A program made the translations under genes and the position numbers. DNA of 37,420 nucleotides, taken from positions 1 to 37,420 of the forward strand of contig WFVC01000102.1 in assembly GCA_015491815.1 (NCBI GenBank), written 5' to 3'. The notes beneath the pieces are model-generated. The model ran no database searches. It saw only the letters and a list, made by a program, of their open reading frames with translations, and was not told the origin of the DNA. This document shows positions 10,426 to 19,941 of the stretch, in pieces. The stretch is from Gammaproteobacteria bacterium (GTDB lineage Bacteria; Pseudomonadota; Gammaproteobacteria; UBA6429; Thiohalophilaceae). Within the stretch, counting starts at the first letter, position 1; each line of letters opens with the position of its first letter.

Positions 10426-12926
10426 AATTGAGCAGAAGAAGTTTTATTAAGAACAACGCAATTGCCGCGACCGCAACCGCCGCCGGGATTACTCTGCCGG
10501 GTGCGGCGGCGCTGGCAAAGCATGTCGATAACAAGATCCGCTGGGACAAGGCGCCCTGTCGTTTTTGCGGCACCGGCTGTTCCGTGTTGGTTGGCACCAA
10601 AGACGGTCGCGTGGTGGCGACCCAGGGGGATCCGGATGCGCCGGTCAACCGGGGTCTGAACTGTATCAAAGGCTACTTCCTGTCCAAGATCATGTACGGT
10701 AAGGATCGGCTGACCAAACCACTGTTGCGCATGAGCAATGGCAAGTATGACAAGAATGGTGAATTCACTGAAGTATCCTGGGATCAGGCTTTCGATGTGA
10801 TGGCCGAGAAATGGAAGGAAGCGTTGAAGAAAAAAGGTCCGACCTCGGTGGGCATGTTCGGCTCAGGTCAATGGACTTTGTGGGAAGGCTATGCCGCCTC
10901 CAAGTTATTAAAGGCTGGTTTTCGTTCCAACAACCTTGATCCCAATGCCCGTCATTGTATGGCCTCAGCCGTAGGCGCTTTCATGCGCGGCTTTGGTTCC
11001 GACGAGCCCATGGGTTGCTATGACGATCTGGAACACGCCGATGTGTTTGTGCTCTGGGGGTCGAATATGGCAGAGATGCATCCGATTCTCTGGTCGCGCC
11101 TGTCCGACACCCGCCTGACCAAGGACGGTTGCGAAGTGCATGTGTTGTCCACCTTCCGTCATCGCTGTTTCGATCTGGCGGACAACGGCATGGTGTTCAC
11201 GCCGCAAACCGATCTGGCGATTCTTAACTACATCGCCAACTACATCATCCAGAACAAGGCCTATAACAAGGACTTCATTGGCAAGCATGTCAACTTTACC
11301 AAAACCGTGACTGATATCGGCTACGGTCTGCGCCCTGAACATCCGCTGGAGAAAAAGAAAACCGGCAAGGGTGGCAAGTTGAGCAAGATAAGTTTTGAGG
11401 AATACGCAAAATCGGTATCGAAGTACACGCTGGAATATACTTCCGAACTGTCCGGGGTGCCAAAGGAAAACCTGCTGCGTCTGGCAAAAGTCTATGCCGA
11501 TCCGAACAAGAAGGTGTCTTCTTACTGGACGATGGGCTTTAACCAGCACACCCGTGGCGTCTGGGTCAACGGCCTGCTTTATAACGTGCATCTGCTGATG
11601 GGCAAGATCTCCGAGCCGGGCAACAGTCCCTTCTCCCTCACCGGTCAGCCTTCGGCTTGTGGCACCGCGCGTGAAGTGGGCACCTTCGCTCATCGCCTGC
11701 CCGCCGATCTGGTAGTCAAGAAAAAGGCGCATCGTGACTTTGCCGAGAAAATATGGAAATTGCCGGAAGGCACTATTCCAGCCAAACCTGGTTATCATGC
11801 CGTGCTGCAAAACCGTATGCTCAAGGACGGCAAGCTCAATGCCTACTGGGTGATGTGTAACAACAACGTGCAGGCGGCGGCCAACTTCAATGAAGAAACC
11901 TGGCCCGGCTACCGTAATCCGGAAAACTTTATTGTGGTTTCCGATCCCTATCCGACCGTGACCGCACAGGCGGCGGATCTTATTTTACCGACCGCCATGT
12001 GGACCGAGAAGGAAGGCGCCTACGGTAATGCCGAACGTCGCACCCAGTTCTGGCGTCAGCAGGTAAAAGCGCCGGGCGAAGCCAAATCCGATCTCTGGCA
12101 ATTGATCGAATTTTCCAAACGTTTCAAGGTGGAAGAAGTCTGGCCCGCTGAACTGATTGCGAAGAAGCCTGAACTGAAAGGCAAGACCCTGTATGAAGTG
12201 CTTTATCGTAACGGCAATGTTGACAAATATCCGGCGCAAAAAATAACCGATAGCGCCGGCAATGTTTATGATAATGATGAAATGGACGCTTTTGGTTTCT
12301 ATCTGCAGAAAGGTCTGTTCGAAGAGTACCGTATGTTTGGCACGCAGGGACCAAAGAAGGGACACAATCTGGGTGAATTTGATGCTTATCACAAGGCGCG
12401 AGGTCTGCGTTGGCCGGTGGTCAATGGCAAGGAAACCCTGTGGCGCTATCGTGAAGGCTATGATCCTTTTGTCAAAAAAGGCGAGGATATAAGATTTTAC
12501 GGCAAGCCGGATGGTCGGGCCAATATTATTTTTGCACCTTATGAACCCCCAGCTGAGAGTCCGGATCAGGAATATGATCTGTGGCTGTCAACCGGTCGTG
12601 TGCTGGAGCACTGGCACTCGGGTTCCATGACCCGGCGTGTACCGGAACTTTATCGCGCCTTCCCCGATGCCGTCGTGTTCATGCATCCTGATGACGCTAA
12701 GGCGCGTGGTCTGCGGCGCGGCATGTCCTGCAAACTCAGCAGCCGCCGTGGTGAGATCACGTTGCGGGTGGAAACCCGCGGGCGTAACCGGCCGCCGAAG
12801 GGGCTGGTGTTCGTCCCCTGGTTCGATGCCGGTCGTTTGATCAACAAGGTCACGCTGGACGCCACGGATCCGTTATCCAAAGAAACGGATTATAAAAAGT
12901 GCGCAGTGAAGATCGAAAAGGTCTGA
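10422..12926 (+). CDS. napA: Periplasmic nitrate reductase catalytic subunit
   Basis: 834 aa molybdoenzyme reducing nitrate to nitrite in the periplasm. A Tat signal (SRRSFIK, residues 4-10) is followed by a hydrophobic stretch to about residue 32. The N-terminal [4Fe-4S] ligands are Cys46, Cys49, Cys53 and Cys81. The [13 protein letters not shown] block carries the cysteine that ligates molybdenum in NapA. Bis-MGD binding blocks and the C-terminal molydopterin dinucleotide domain ([12 protein letters not shown] near residue 725) are present. AGGAGG at 10409-10414 fixes the ATG at 10422. It is followed after 26 bases by napG. Confidence 0.96.
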   Translation: MKLSRRSFIKNNAIAATATAAGITLPGAAALAKHVDNKIRWDKAPCRFCGTGCSVLVGTKDGRVVATQGDPDAPVNRGLNCIKGYFLSKIMYGKDRLTKPLLRMSNGKYDKNGEFTEVSWDQAFDVMAEKWKEALKKKGPTSVGMFGSGQWTLWEGYAASKLLKAGFRSNNLDPNARHCMASAVGAFMRGFGSDEPMGCYDDLEHADVFVLWGSNMAEMHPILWSRLSDTRLTKDGCEVHVLSTFRHRCFDLADNGMVFTPQTDLAILNYIANYIIQNKAYNKDFIGKHVNFTKTVTDIGYGLRPEHPLEKKKTGKGGKLSKISFEEYAKSVSKYTLEYTSELSGVPKENLLRLAKVYADPNKKVSSYWTMGFNQHTRGVWVNGLLYNVHLLMGKISEPGNSPFSLTGQPSACGTAREVGTFAHRLPADLVVKKKAHRDFAEKIWKLPEGTIPAKPGYHAVLQNRMLKDGKLNAYWVMCNNNVQAAANFNEETWPGYRNPENFIVVSDPYPTVTAQAADLILPTAMWTEKEGAYGNAERRTQFWRQQVKAPGEAKSDLWQLIEFSKRFKVEEVWPAELIAKKPELKGKTLYEVLYRNGNVDKYPAQKITDSAGNVYDNDEMDAFGFYLQKGLFEEYRMFGTQGPKKGHNLGEFDAYHKARGLRWPVVNGKETLWRYREGYDPFVKKGEDIRFYGKPDGRANIIFAPYEPPAESPDQEYDLWLSTGRVLEHWHSGSMTRRVPELYRAFPDAVVFMHPDDAKARGLRRGMSCKLSSRRGEITLRVETRGRNRPPKGLVFVPWFDAGRLINKVTLDATDPLSKETDYKKCAVKIEKV

Positions 12927-12952
12927 CCTGTAGGTAAATCAGGATAGTCAAG

Positions 12953-13801
12953 GTGAATACACAAAGCACAAGCCGCAGCCGGCGACGGTTTCTGGCGAGC
13001 ACCGCCAGAGCCGCCGGTGGCGTCAGTCTGCTGGCGATGGGGTTGGGGACGTATGCCCGCTCGGTTCAGTCGCTGCCGGCGATGGCGGTGCGTCCGCCGG
13101 GCGCCGGCGTGGAAAAGGATTTTCTTTCCGCCTGTGTGCGCTGTGGCCTGTGTGTGCGCGACTGTCCCTATGACACCCTGAAACTGGCGCAACCCGGTGA
13201 TGGTCTGGCCAGCGGTACGCCGTATTTTACCGCCCGCGATATTCCCTGCGAGATGTGTGAAGACATTCCCTGTGTCCTTGCCTGTCCCACCGGTGCGCTG
13301 GATAAATCGCTGACCGACATTGACGATGCGCGCATGGGACTGGCGGTGCTGATCGATCAGGAAACCTGTCTGAATTTTCAGGGGCTGCGCTGTGATGTCT
13401 GTTATCGGGTTTGCCCGTTGATTGATAAAGCCATCACGCTGGATCTGCAGCACAACCGGCGCAGCAGTAAGCATGCGTTGTTCATTCCGGTGGTGCATTC
13501 CGATGCCTGTACAGGCTGCGGCAAGTGCGAGCACGCCTGTGTGCTGGATGAAGCCGCGATTAAAGTATTGCCGCATCATCTGGCCAAGGGGGAACTGGGT
13601 AAACATTACCGGCTGGGTTGGAAGGAAAAGGAAAAAGCCGGCGGCAGTCTGGTAACCCCTGATCAACCACATGAATTCAACCTGCCAAAGGGACTGGAGT
13701 ATGACTATGATGACAAAGGCTTGACGAATGAGCAGAGTGGTACGCCGTTTTCCTCGAATCCATTAGATAGTCTTAAGCGGCACGCGGAGCAAAACCCATG
13801 A
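12953..13801 (+). CDS. napG: Periplasmic ferredoxin-type quinol dehydrogenase component NapG
   Basis: 282 aa with a Tat signal peptide (SRRRFLAS, residues 9-16) and four [4Fe-4S] motifs: [35 protein letters not shown] with an upstream Cys, and [11 protein letters not shown]. NapG works with membrane-bound NapH to pass electrons from quinol towards NapC/NapB/NapA. The start is GTG at 12953 with AGGA eight bases upstream; no ATG occurs before the Tat motif. It overlaps napH by four bases. Confidence 0.93.
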   Translation: MNTQSTSRSRRRFLASTARAAGGVSLLAMGLGTYARSVQSLPAMAVRPPGAGVEKDFLSACVRCGLCVRDCPYDTLKLAQPGDGLASGTPYFTARDIPCEMCEDIPCVLACPTGALDKSLTDIDDARMGLAVLIDQETCLNFQGLRCDVCYRVCPLIDKAITLDLQHNRRSSKHALFIPVVHSDACTGCGKCEHACVLDEAAIKVLPHHLAKGELGKHYRLGWKEKEKAGGSLVTPDQPHEFNLPKGLEYDYDDKGLTNEQSGTPFSSNPLDSLKRHAEQNP

Positions 13802-14697
13802 GCGTGTCAACCTCGTATTACGGACAAACTGCGATTGCGCAGAAAGGCTGGTTGGGCGCGCACAAATGGTTGCTGTTGCGACGCGCGACTCAGTTGGGAA
13901 TTATATTGCTGTTTCTGCTCGGACCGTTGGCCGGGATCTGGATTGTCAAGGGTAATCTGGCCTCGAGTCTGACACTTGATGTTTTACCGCTAACGGATCC
14001 TTATCTGTTATTACAATCGATAATGGCGGGGCATTTGCCGGAAGCAACGGCAGTGAGTGGGGCGCTTATAGTGATTGTTTTTTATGTGCTGGTCGGTGGC
14101 CGCAGTTATTGCGCCTGGGTGTGTCCGCTCAACATTGTTACCGACAGCGCCGGTTTTTTGCGTGACCGCTGGAAATTGAAAGGCGGCGCGCATTTCTCCC
14201 GGCAGACGCGTTACTGGATGTTGGGCATGAGTCTGTTACTGGCGCTATTTACCGGCAGCATGGCCTGGGAGCTGATCAATCCGGTTTCAATGGTGCAACG
14301 CGGTTTATTTTTCGGCATGGGCGGCGCATGGCTGTTTGTCGCCGGTATTTTTATATTCGATCTTTTTATCAGCCGGCACGGCTGGTGCGGACATCTTTGC
14401 CCGGTGGGCGCCTTTTACAGCATACCGGGCATGGCTTCGGTGCTAAGAGTCTCAGCCAGCGCCCGGGAACGATGCGATGATTGTATGGACTGTTTTGCCG
14501 TGTGTCCTGAGAAACAGGTTATTCGTCCCGCGCTAAAAGGCGCGGATAAAAATATCAGCCCGGTTATTCTTTCAGAAAATTGTACTAATTGTGGGCGCTG
14601 TATTGATGTTTGCGCGCAGGATGTATTCAGATTCAGTCACCGTTTTGAACATTCAAGCCATCATTCGCTGGCGAGAAATAAGGAGGTCAGATCATGA
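13798..14697 (+). CDS. napH: Membrane ferredoxin-type quinol dehydrogenase NapH
   Basis: 299 aa with four predicted membrane segments (about residues 36-56, 85-102, 140-158, 175-195). Cytoplasmic CxxxCP motifs (CAWVCP, CGHLCP) typify the NapH/NosR/CcoG family, and two C-terminal [4Fe-4S] motifs ([12 protein letters not shown] and [11 protein letters not shown]) follow. NapH with NapG oxidises quinol, preferentially ubiquinol in E. coli, alongside NapC. The start overlaps the napG stop and its stop overlaps the napB start. Confidence 0.94.
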   Translation: MSVSTSYYGQTAIAQKGWLGAHKWLLLRRATQLGIILLFLLGPLAGIWIVKGNLASSLTLDVLPLTDPYLLLQSIMAGHLPEATAVSGALIVIVFYVLVGGRSYCAWVCPLNIVTDSAGFLRDRWKLKGGAHFSRQTRYWMLGMSLLLALFTGSMAWELINPVSMVQRGLFFGMGGAWLFVAGIFIFDLFISRHGWCGHLCPVGAFYSIPGMASVLRVSASARERCDDCMDCFAVCPEKQVIRPALKGADKNISPVILSENCTNCGRCIDVCAQDVFRFSHRFEHSSHHSLARNKEVRS

Positions 14698-15173
14698 GAA
14701 ATAAATTTTACTTTAAAATAAAGGTGGGCGTTAAAGTGGGCGTCGGCGTATTGGCCGGATCATTACTGCTGACGCCATTGGCAATGGCGCAATCCGATTC
14801 TGTCACCTCTTTGCGCGGGCATCATGAACTGGATCAGGATACGGGTGCGCCGAGTGTAAAAAAATGGCAACGGGATCGCGATCCGATTGAACGTGATTAT
14901 GTGCAGCAGCCGCCACTGATTCCTCATTCCATTAAAGGTTACAGGATAAATGTTAAATTCAACAAATGCCTGACTTGTCATAGCTGGGCGAATTATAAAG
15001 AATCGGGTGCAACTAAAATTAGTCAGACGCATTTTAGCGATCGTGATCAGAATGTATTGGCGAATATCGCACCACGCCGCTATTTCTGCAACCAGTGTCA
15101 TGTGCCCCAGGTTGATGCGAAACCTCTGGTCGAGAACACCTTTAAGCCGGTTAAAAGCATTCAACATCATTAA
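14694..15173 (+). CDS. napB: Diheme cytochrome c subunit of periplasmic nitrate reductase
   Basis: 159 aa, signal peptide (hydrophobic residues about 15-31, cleavage after AMA) and two heme motifs: CLTCH at 92-96 and CNQCH at 132-136. Conserved histidines (for example in PLIPHSI and QTHFS) can serve as sixth ligands. NapB transfers electrons from NapC to NapA. AGGAGG lies directly before the ATG, inside the end of napH. Confidence 0.95.
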   Translation: MRNKFYFKIKVGVKVGVGVLAGSLLLTPLAMAQSDSVTSLRGHHELDQDTGAPSVKKWQRDRDPIERDYVQQPPLIPHSIKGYRINVKFNKCLTCHSWANYKESGATKISQTHFSDRDQNVLANIAPRRYFCNQCHVPQVDAKPLVENTFKPVKSIQHH

Positions 15174-15241
15174 GATGGCAGAGAGGTTCTGCAGCATAAG
15201 CGGCATGATGGGTTAACTTCAATCAACAGCGAGAATGAGTC

Positions 15242-15856
15242 ATGGTTGATAAACAACATACACCACAAAGTGGCGGCATTTGGGAAATGCTCAAACGTCC
15301 CAGTTCAAAGTACTCTCTGGGCGCTCTATTATTAGTCGGTATTGTTGCCGGAATAATTTTCTGGGGTGGATTTAATACAGCAATGGAAGCGACGAACAAT
15401 GAAGATTTCTGTATTTCCTGTCATGAGATGCGGGACAACGTCTACGAGGAATACAAGGATACAGTGCATTACAGCAATCGCACCGGGGTGCGTGCGACCT
15501 GCCCGGATTGTCATGTGCCGAAAGAGTGGACTTACAAGATGATTCGTAAAATACAGGCGAGTAACGAACTGTTACACAAGGCGCTGGGGACTATCGACAC
15601 GCCGGAAAAATTTGAGGCAAAACGGCTGGAGTTAGCGCGTCATGTTTGGGCGACGATGAAAAAGACCGACTCACGGGAGTGCCGCAACTGCCACAACTTT
15701 GAGTCTATGGATTACACCGAACAGGGGCGGCGCGCGGTGCGTCAGCATGAAAAAGGTCTGGCGGGTGATAAAACCTGTATTGATTGCCACAAGGGAATCG
15801 CCCACTCTCTACCGGCTATGTATGAGGAAGATCCCAGCGCCGCGATTGGTCAGTAA
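15242..15856 (+). CDS. napC: Tetraheme quinol dehydrogenase NapC
   Basis: 204 aa NapC/NirT-family cytochrome with one N-terminal membrane anchor (about residues 26-46) and four CxxCH motifs: CISCH 57-61, CPDCH 87-91, CRNCH 147-151 and CIDCH 179-183. It oxidises membrane quinol and reduces NapB. It is the last nap gene, in the same order as E. coli napFDAGHBC but without the ccm genes behind it. A 68-bp gap with no clear motif separates it from napB. Confidence 0.95.
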   Translation: MVDKQHTPQSGGIWEMLKRPSSKYSLGALLLVGIVAGIIFWGGFNTAMEATNNEDFCISCHEMRDNVYEEYKDTVHYSNRTGVRATCPDCHVPKEWTYKMIRKIQASNELLHKALGTIDTPEKFEAKRLELARHVWATMKKTDSRECRNCHNFESMDYTEQGRRAVRQHEKGLAGDKTCIDCHKGIAHSLPAMYEEDPSAAIGQ

Positions 15857-15871
15857 TACGGAGGCCTGTGT

Positions 15872-15891
15872 GCGGGAAAAGGAATTCCCGC
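15872..15891 (+). terminator. Possible weak terminator after napC
   Basis: A 7-bp stem (15872-15878 with 15885-15891) with a six-base loop lies 16 bp past the napC stop, but only TTAACTG follows. A second GC-rich dyad (CCCGGC/GCCGGG, 15920-15936) lies downstream, also without a T-run. Together they may attenuate read-through into the radical SAM operon. Confidence 0.4.
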
Positions 15892-15974
15892 TTAACTGAA
15901 ATGGATATTCACTGATATACCCGGCAGATAGCCGGGCAGGATGCAAGCCGTGGTTGTTCATCCATTTGTTTTAT

Positions 15975-15988
15975 TTGATCTGTATCAA
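15975..15988 (+). promoter_or_regulatory. Perfect FNR box upstream of the yhcC-ubiU-ubiV operon
   Basis: TTGAT-CTGT-ATCAA is a perfect match to the FNR consensus. TAAAAT at 16010-16015 is centred 31 bp downstream of the box centre, the geometry of a class II FNR-activated promoter. The predicted start near 16023 leaves a leader of about 90 bases before the radical SAM ATG. Confidence 0.87.
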
Positions 15989-16113
15989 GAACATCCCTCA
16001 TCAGCCCCATAAAATTATCCGCTCAGATAAAATGACCGTTTGAACGGATTAATCTCATTGCGTAAGACACCATCCTTAAAAAAGTCCGGCATGATTCGGG
16101 AGCCTGTTGCCTG

Positions 16114-17055
16114 ATGACAACGCTGTCCCGCTATGTTCACACCTTTGGTCAGGCGATGCTGGCGCGTCATGGAGAACGGGTGCATAAGCTGGCGATTGAC
16201 GCTGCCTTTACCTGTCCCAACCGTGATGGCAGTAAAGGCATTGGCGGCTGCACTTTCTGTAATAACCAGTCCTTCAGTCCCAATAGCCGTCAACCGGCCG
16301 CGCTCGCGCAACAGATCGAAGCAGGCCGGCAGGTGGTTCGCAAACGCACTGGCGCATATAAATATCTGGCCTACTTTCAGGCCTATACCAATACTTACGC
16401 GGATGTCGAGGAATTGCGCGCGCTGTATGATCGCGCATTAGCCGAAGAAGATGTGATTGGTCTGTCTATCGGTACGCGGCCGGACTGTGTGCCGGCGCCG
16501 GTGCTGGATCTGTTGCGGGAATACCAGCAGGCCGGACATGAAATCTGGCTGGAGCTGGGTTTGCAGTCGAGTTTTAATAATACGCTCATGCAGGTCAATC
16601 GTGGTCATGGCTATGAGGAATACGAAGCGGCTGTTAAAGCCGCGCATGCGCGGGATCTGAAAATTTGCACCCATTTGATTGCCGGTCTTCCCGGTGAGAC
16701 CGGCGAACATGTTCACGCCAGTCTGCAACGGGTGCTGGAGCTGGGCGTGGAAGGTTTGAAAATACATCCGCTGCATGTAGTTAAGGGAACGCAACTTGCC
16801 AACCAATGGCGGCGGGGGGAATTTACGCCGATAAGTCTGCACGACTATGTGCAACTGGTGGTGGAACTGGTTGAACAGACCCCGGCGGAAGTTATTTATC
16901 ATCGATTGACCGGAACCGCAGCGGAATCTATTTTGCTGGCGCCTTCCTGGTGTTCGATGAAGTGGCGGGTATTAAATGCCATTGCTGAGGAGTTGCAACG
17001 GCGCGGCAGTTATCAGGGGAAAGCATTTGGAGAACAGATGAATGGTTGCAGTTAA
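16114..17055 (+). CDS. yhcC: YhcC-type radical SAM protein (TIGR01212 family)
   Basis: 313 aa. It begins with RYVHTFGQAMLARHGERVHK and carries the cluster-binding cysteines in FTCPNRDGSKGIGGCTFCNN, i.e. an unusually spaced radical SAM motif with CTFC at its end, as in E. coli YhcC. Further radical SAM blocks include LSIGTRPDC, ELGLQSS and THLIAGLPGE. The biochemical function of this family is not established to my knowledge. It is the first gene behind a perfect FNR box and its 3' end overlaps ubiU by 14 bases. That makes a role in anaerobic ubiquinone synthesis, or another O2-independent step, plausible by association only. Confidence 0.85.
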   Translation: MTTLSRYVHTFGQAMLARHGERVHKLAIDAAFTCPNRDGSKGIGGCTFCNNQSFSPNSRQPAALAQQIEAGRQVVRKRTGAYKYLAYFQAYTNTYADVEELRALYDRALAEEDVIGLSIGTRPDCVPAPVLDLLREYQQAGHEIWLELGLQSSFNNTLMQVNRGHGYEEYEAAVKAAHARDLKICTHLIAGLPGETGEHVHASLQRVLELGVEGLKIHPLHVVKGTQLANQWRRGEFTPISLHDYVQLVVELVEQTPAEVIYHRLTGTAAESILLAPSWCSMKWRVLNAIAEELQRRGSYQGKAFGEQMNGCS

Positions 17056-18061
17056 TCATAAAATTGAACTGGTATGTCCGGCGGGCAGCCTGCCGGCCTT
17101 ACGCGGCGCGATCGATAATGGCGCCGATGCGGTGTACATGGGCTTTCGCGATGACACCAATGCGCGTAATTTTCCGGGACTGAATTTTGATGAGGCCGAA
17201 GCGCGCAAGGGCATCGACTATGCGCATGACAATGGCAGCAAGGTGTTGCTGGCGCTGAACACTTATCCTCAGCCCCAGCATTTTGAACGCTGGACCAAAG
17301 CGCTGGCGCATGCCGACAGTCTGGGCGTGGATGCGGTAATTCTCGCGGATCCCGGATTGATGCAATATGCGACCGAACACTTTCCGGATCTGCGCCTGCA
17401 TCTGTCGGTGCAGGGCTCGGCCACCAATCGCCATGCCATCGCTTTTTATCATAAACATTTCAATATTCAACGGGTGGTGCTGCCGCGAGTATTATCACTG
17501 CGACAGGTGCAAAGTGTTATCGACAGCAGCCCGGTGGAAGTTGAAGTGTTTGGCTTTGGCAGTCTTTGTGTCATGGTGGAGGGGCGTTGCGCCCTGTCGT
17601 CCTATGTGACCGGCGAATCACCGAACACCTGTGGCGTTTGTTCGCCGGCCAAAGCGGTGCGCTGGGAAGAAACCCCGCAGGGCAGACAGTCGCGTCTCAA
17701 TGGCGTCCTGATCGATCGTTACCAGAAAGATGAAGCCGCCGGCTATCCAACCCTGTGCAAGGGACGCTTCAAAGTCAAAGGCGATGACGTATTCTATGCG
17801 ATGGAAGAACCCACGAGTTTAAATACGCTGGAGATTCTACCTGAGCTGGTGAAAATGGGCGTTGCCGCGATCAAGATAGAAGGCCGCCAGCGCAGCCCGG
17901 CCTATGTAAAACAGGTGACAAAGGTGATGCGCACCGCGCTGGACCACTGTCAGCAGGATCCCGATAATTATACGCCGGATGCGGATTGGGTGAATGCACT
18001 GGACCATGTTTCTGAAGGGCGCGCCCATACCCTCGGCGCCCTGCATCGGCCGTGGCAATAA
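17042..18061 (+). CDS. ubiU: O2-independent ubiquinone hydroxylation protein UbiU (peptidase U32 family)
   Basis: 339 aa. Cys176, Cys183, Cys200 and Cys239 align at a constant offset with the four [4Fe-4S] ligands of E. coli UbiU (169, 176, 193, 232). The N-terminus (ELVCPAGSLPALRGAIDNGADAV, split here as ELVCPAGS and GAIDNGADAV) is typical of the U32 family, which is not a real protease in this branch. UbiU and UbiV form a heterodimer that hydroxylates the ubiquinone ring without oxygen, using prephenate as the hydroxyl donor in E. coli. It overlaps the radical SAM gene and is separated from ubiV by an 89-bp spacer full of hairpins. Confidence 0.93.
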   Translation: MVAVNHKIELVCPAGSLPALRGAIDNGADAVYMGFRDDTNARNFPGLNFDEAEARKGIDYAHDNGSKVLLALNTYPQPQHFERWTKALAHADSLGVDAVILADPGLMQYATEHFPDLRLHLSVQGSATNRHAIAFYHKHFNIQRVVLPRVLSLRQVQSVIDSSPVEVEVFGFGSLCVMVEGRCALSSYVTGESPNTCGVCSPAKAVRWEETPQGRQSRLNGVLIDRYQKDEAAGYPTLCKGRFKVKGDDVFYAMEEPTSLNTLEILPELVKMGVAAIKIEGRQRSPAYVKQVTKVMRTALDHCQQDPDNYTPDADWVNALDHVSEGRAHTLGALHRPWQ

Positions 18062-18062
18062 T

Positions 18063-18128
18063 GTAGGTGCGGATTTATCCGCACAGAAAACCACCGTTGG
18101 GTGGGCATATTTTCTGTGCCCACGCGGA
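18063..18128. repeat. REP-like palindromic repeat in the ubiU-ubiV spacer
   Basis: It starts with GTAGGTGCGG, the head of the repeat also seen at 19989 and 24471. It forms a stem from GTGCGGA and TCCGCAC (18067-18084). It also forms a second stem from 18081-18090 with 18110-18119, extended by CCACC/GGTGG inside, and an alternative GTGGGC/GCCCAC pairing (18101-18106 with 18118-18123). The first two stems share the GCAC at 18081-18084 and so exclude each other. Confidence 0.75.
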
Positions 18129-18150
18129 TACTAATTTTAGGTAAAGTCAG

Positions 18151-19050
18151 ATGAAATTATCCTTAGGCCCATTGCAATATTTCTGGGCAAAAGAAAAAGT
18201 AATTGAGTTTTATAAACAGGTGGAAGACTGGCCGGTGGAGATTGTCTATCTGGGTGAAGTAGTCTGCGCCAAACGCCGTGAACTTAAACTGGAAGATTGG
18301 TTACAGATTGCCAAACAACTTGAGGCAGCCGGTAAAGAGGTGGTGCTCTCAACCCTGATTCTTCTGGAGGCGGACTCGGAACTATCCCGGTTGGAGAAAA
18401 TATGCGGCAACGGAGATTACATGGTGGAAGCCAATGATATTTCGGCGGTGCATTTACTCGACAGGAAAAACAAATTTGTCATCGGGCCGCATATAAACAG
18501 TTATAACGCCGGAACATTAGCGGTGATGCATGATTGTGGCGCGCGCCGCTGGGTGATGCCGTTTGAACTGGGGCAGTCTACATTGAGGCGATTAGTGGCG
18601 GAAAAACCCGCCGCGCTTGAAACTGAAGTGCTGGTCTATGGACGTTTGCCGCTGTCATTTTCTGCGCGTTGTTTTACCGCGCGTGCGGATAACGTGCCCA
18701 AAGATCAATGTGAATTACGTTGCCTCAGCGATGGCAATGGTTTGCCTCTGCAAACGCAGGAGGGTCAGGAATTGTTTACGGTTAATGGCGTGCAATTGCA
18801 GTCCGGGGTTCCCTGTAATTTGATTGATGAAATCAATACGCTTTCCGATATGGGCGTTGAAGTATTACGGATCTCACCCGAAGCCGAATATATGCAGGAA
18901 CTTGTTGAACTTTTCTCGGCAGTGATAAAACAGGAACAGAATTCACAGGATGCGTTTGCGAGCATGCAGGATTTTCTGGGCCAACAACAATGGTGCAATG
19001 GCTTCTGGCATGAGGACGCCGGCATGGAATGGAGAGAAAAACGGAATTAA
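18151..19050 (+). CDS. ubiV: O2-independent ubiquinone hydroxylation protein UbiV (peptidase U32 family)
   Basis: 299 aa. Cys39, Cys174, Cys187 and Cys191 correspond to the [4Fe-4S] ligands of E. coli UbiV (39, 180, 193, 197). LGPLQYFW at the start and VVCAKRRE around Cys39 are typical. It is the partner of UbiU in anaerobic ubiquinone hydroxylation. The ATG at 18151 is preceded by TAGGTAAAG. It is presumably co-transcribed with yhcC and ubiU from the FNR-box promoter, though the hairpin spacer may lower its expression relative to ubiU. Confidence 0.93.
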   Translation: MKLSLGPLQYFWAKEKVIEFYKQVEDWPVEIVYLGEVVCAKRRELKLEDWLQIAKQLEAAGKEVVLSTLILLEADSELSRLEKICGNGDYMVEANDISAVHLLDRKNKFVIGPHINSYNAGTLAVMHDCGARRWVMPFELGQSTLRRLVAEKPAALETEVLVYGRLPLSFSARCFTARADNVPKDQCELRCLSDGNGLPLQTQEGQELFTVNGVQLQSGVPCNLIDEINTLSDMGVEVLRISPEAEYMQELVELFSAVIKQEQNSQDAFASMQDFLGQQQWCNGFWHEDAGMEWREKRN

Positions 19051-19180
19051 CCGGATTGAATCTGGTATAAATACAGGGGGTAATGATAAAATTAACAAAT
19101 CCGATGAAACTTATATAGAGCGGCAATGGTCAACATAATACCATTTTAACGCCACGATAAAATCTAAGGGATTTGAAAGT

Positions 19181-19783
19181 TTGAGCACATTAAAGCACCT
19201 GTTTGACAACAATCTGGCCTGGGCCAGCTCGATTAAAGAGAAAAATCCGGAGTTTTTTTCACAACTGTCGAGACAGCAAGCTCCCGAATATTTATGGATC
19301 GGCTGCTCAGACAGCCGGGTTCCCGCGAATCAAATCATCAATCTGCCACCGGGGGAAGTATTTGTGCACCGCAACATCGCCAATGTTGTTGTGCATACTG
19401 ATCTGAACTGTCTTTCGGTAGTCCAGTTTGCGGTTGATGTGCTCAAGGTCAAGCACATCATTATATGCGGGCACTACGGTTGTGGCGGGATAAAGGCCGC
19501 ATTGGAGAATCAGGAACACGGACTTATCGATAACTGGTTGCGTCATGTAAAAGATGTTTTGCGTTTTAATAAATCGGAATTTGACGGCCTTGATCATAAT
19601 GAAAAACTGGATCTGCTTTGTGAACTGAATGTGAAAGAGCAGGTTACCAATATCTGCAACACCACGATTGTCCAGAACGCATGGAAAAATGGAAAAGAAC
19701 TTTCCGTTCACGGCTGGATTTATAGTATTGAAAACGGAATCCTGAAAGATCTGGAGACCTGTGTTTCGGCAATAGACAAATAA
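19181..19783 (+). CDS. can: Beta-class carbonic anhydrase
   Basis: 200 aa. Zinc ligands Cys42 and Cys101 with His98, and the Asp44-Arg46 dyad (GCSDSR), are all present; GHYGCGG is at 97-103. The enzyme interconverts CO2 and bicarbonate in the cytoplasm, which would suit carboxylation in an autotroph (inference). The start is a TTG at 19181 with AAGGGA nine bases upstream; there is no in-frame ATG near it and the N-terminus (STLKHLFDNNLAW) matches the family. A possible -10 (TATAAAT near 19064) lies upstream. No FNR box is seen. Confidence 0.94.
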   Translation: MSTLKHLFDNNLAWASSIKEKNPEFFSQLSRQQAPEYLWIGCSDSRVPANQIINLPPGEVFVHRNIANVVVHTDLNCLSVVQFAVDVLKVKHIIICGHYGCGGIKAALENQEHGLIDNWLRHVKDVLRFNKSEFDGLDHNEKLDLLCELNVKEQVTNICNTTIVQNAWKNGKELSVHGWIYSIENGILKDLETCVSAIDK

Positions 19784-19789
19784 TAATTG

Positions 19790-19819
19790 ACTGAACGTCC
19801 TTTTCAGTTTATTTGATTT
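19790..19819 (+). terminator. Possible weak terminator after carbonic anhydrase
   Basis: ACTGAA (19790-19795) pairs with TTCAGT (19803-19808) around a seven-base loop, followed by the T-rich TTATTTGATTT. The stem is short, so this is tentative. Confidence 0.4.
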
Positions 19820-19941
19820 CAGTCCAGTCATATATGCATGGCCCAACGGCGAAAAATCTAATCTTCTCCGTTGATGAGGCGGCCCTTCTGTCATGATTCT
19901 CCCTGCCTGAAAGACAAGAGATGTTGCCTGAATGAAAACTA

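Noticed and set aside
16114-17055. Radical SAM gene as an Elp3 or oxygen-independent coproporphyrinogen oxidase (HemN)
   Set aside because: The cluster motif spacing and the RYVHTFGQAMLARHG start fit the YhcC family; HemN signature blocks are absent and there is no acetyltransferase domain.
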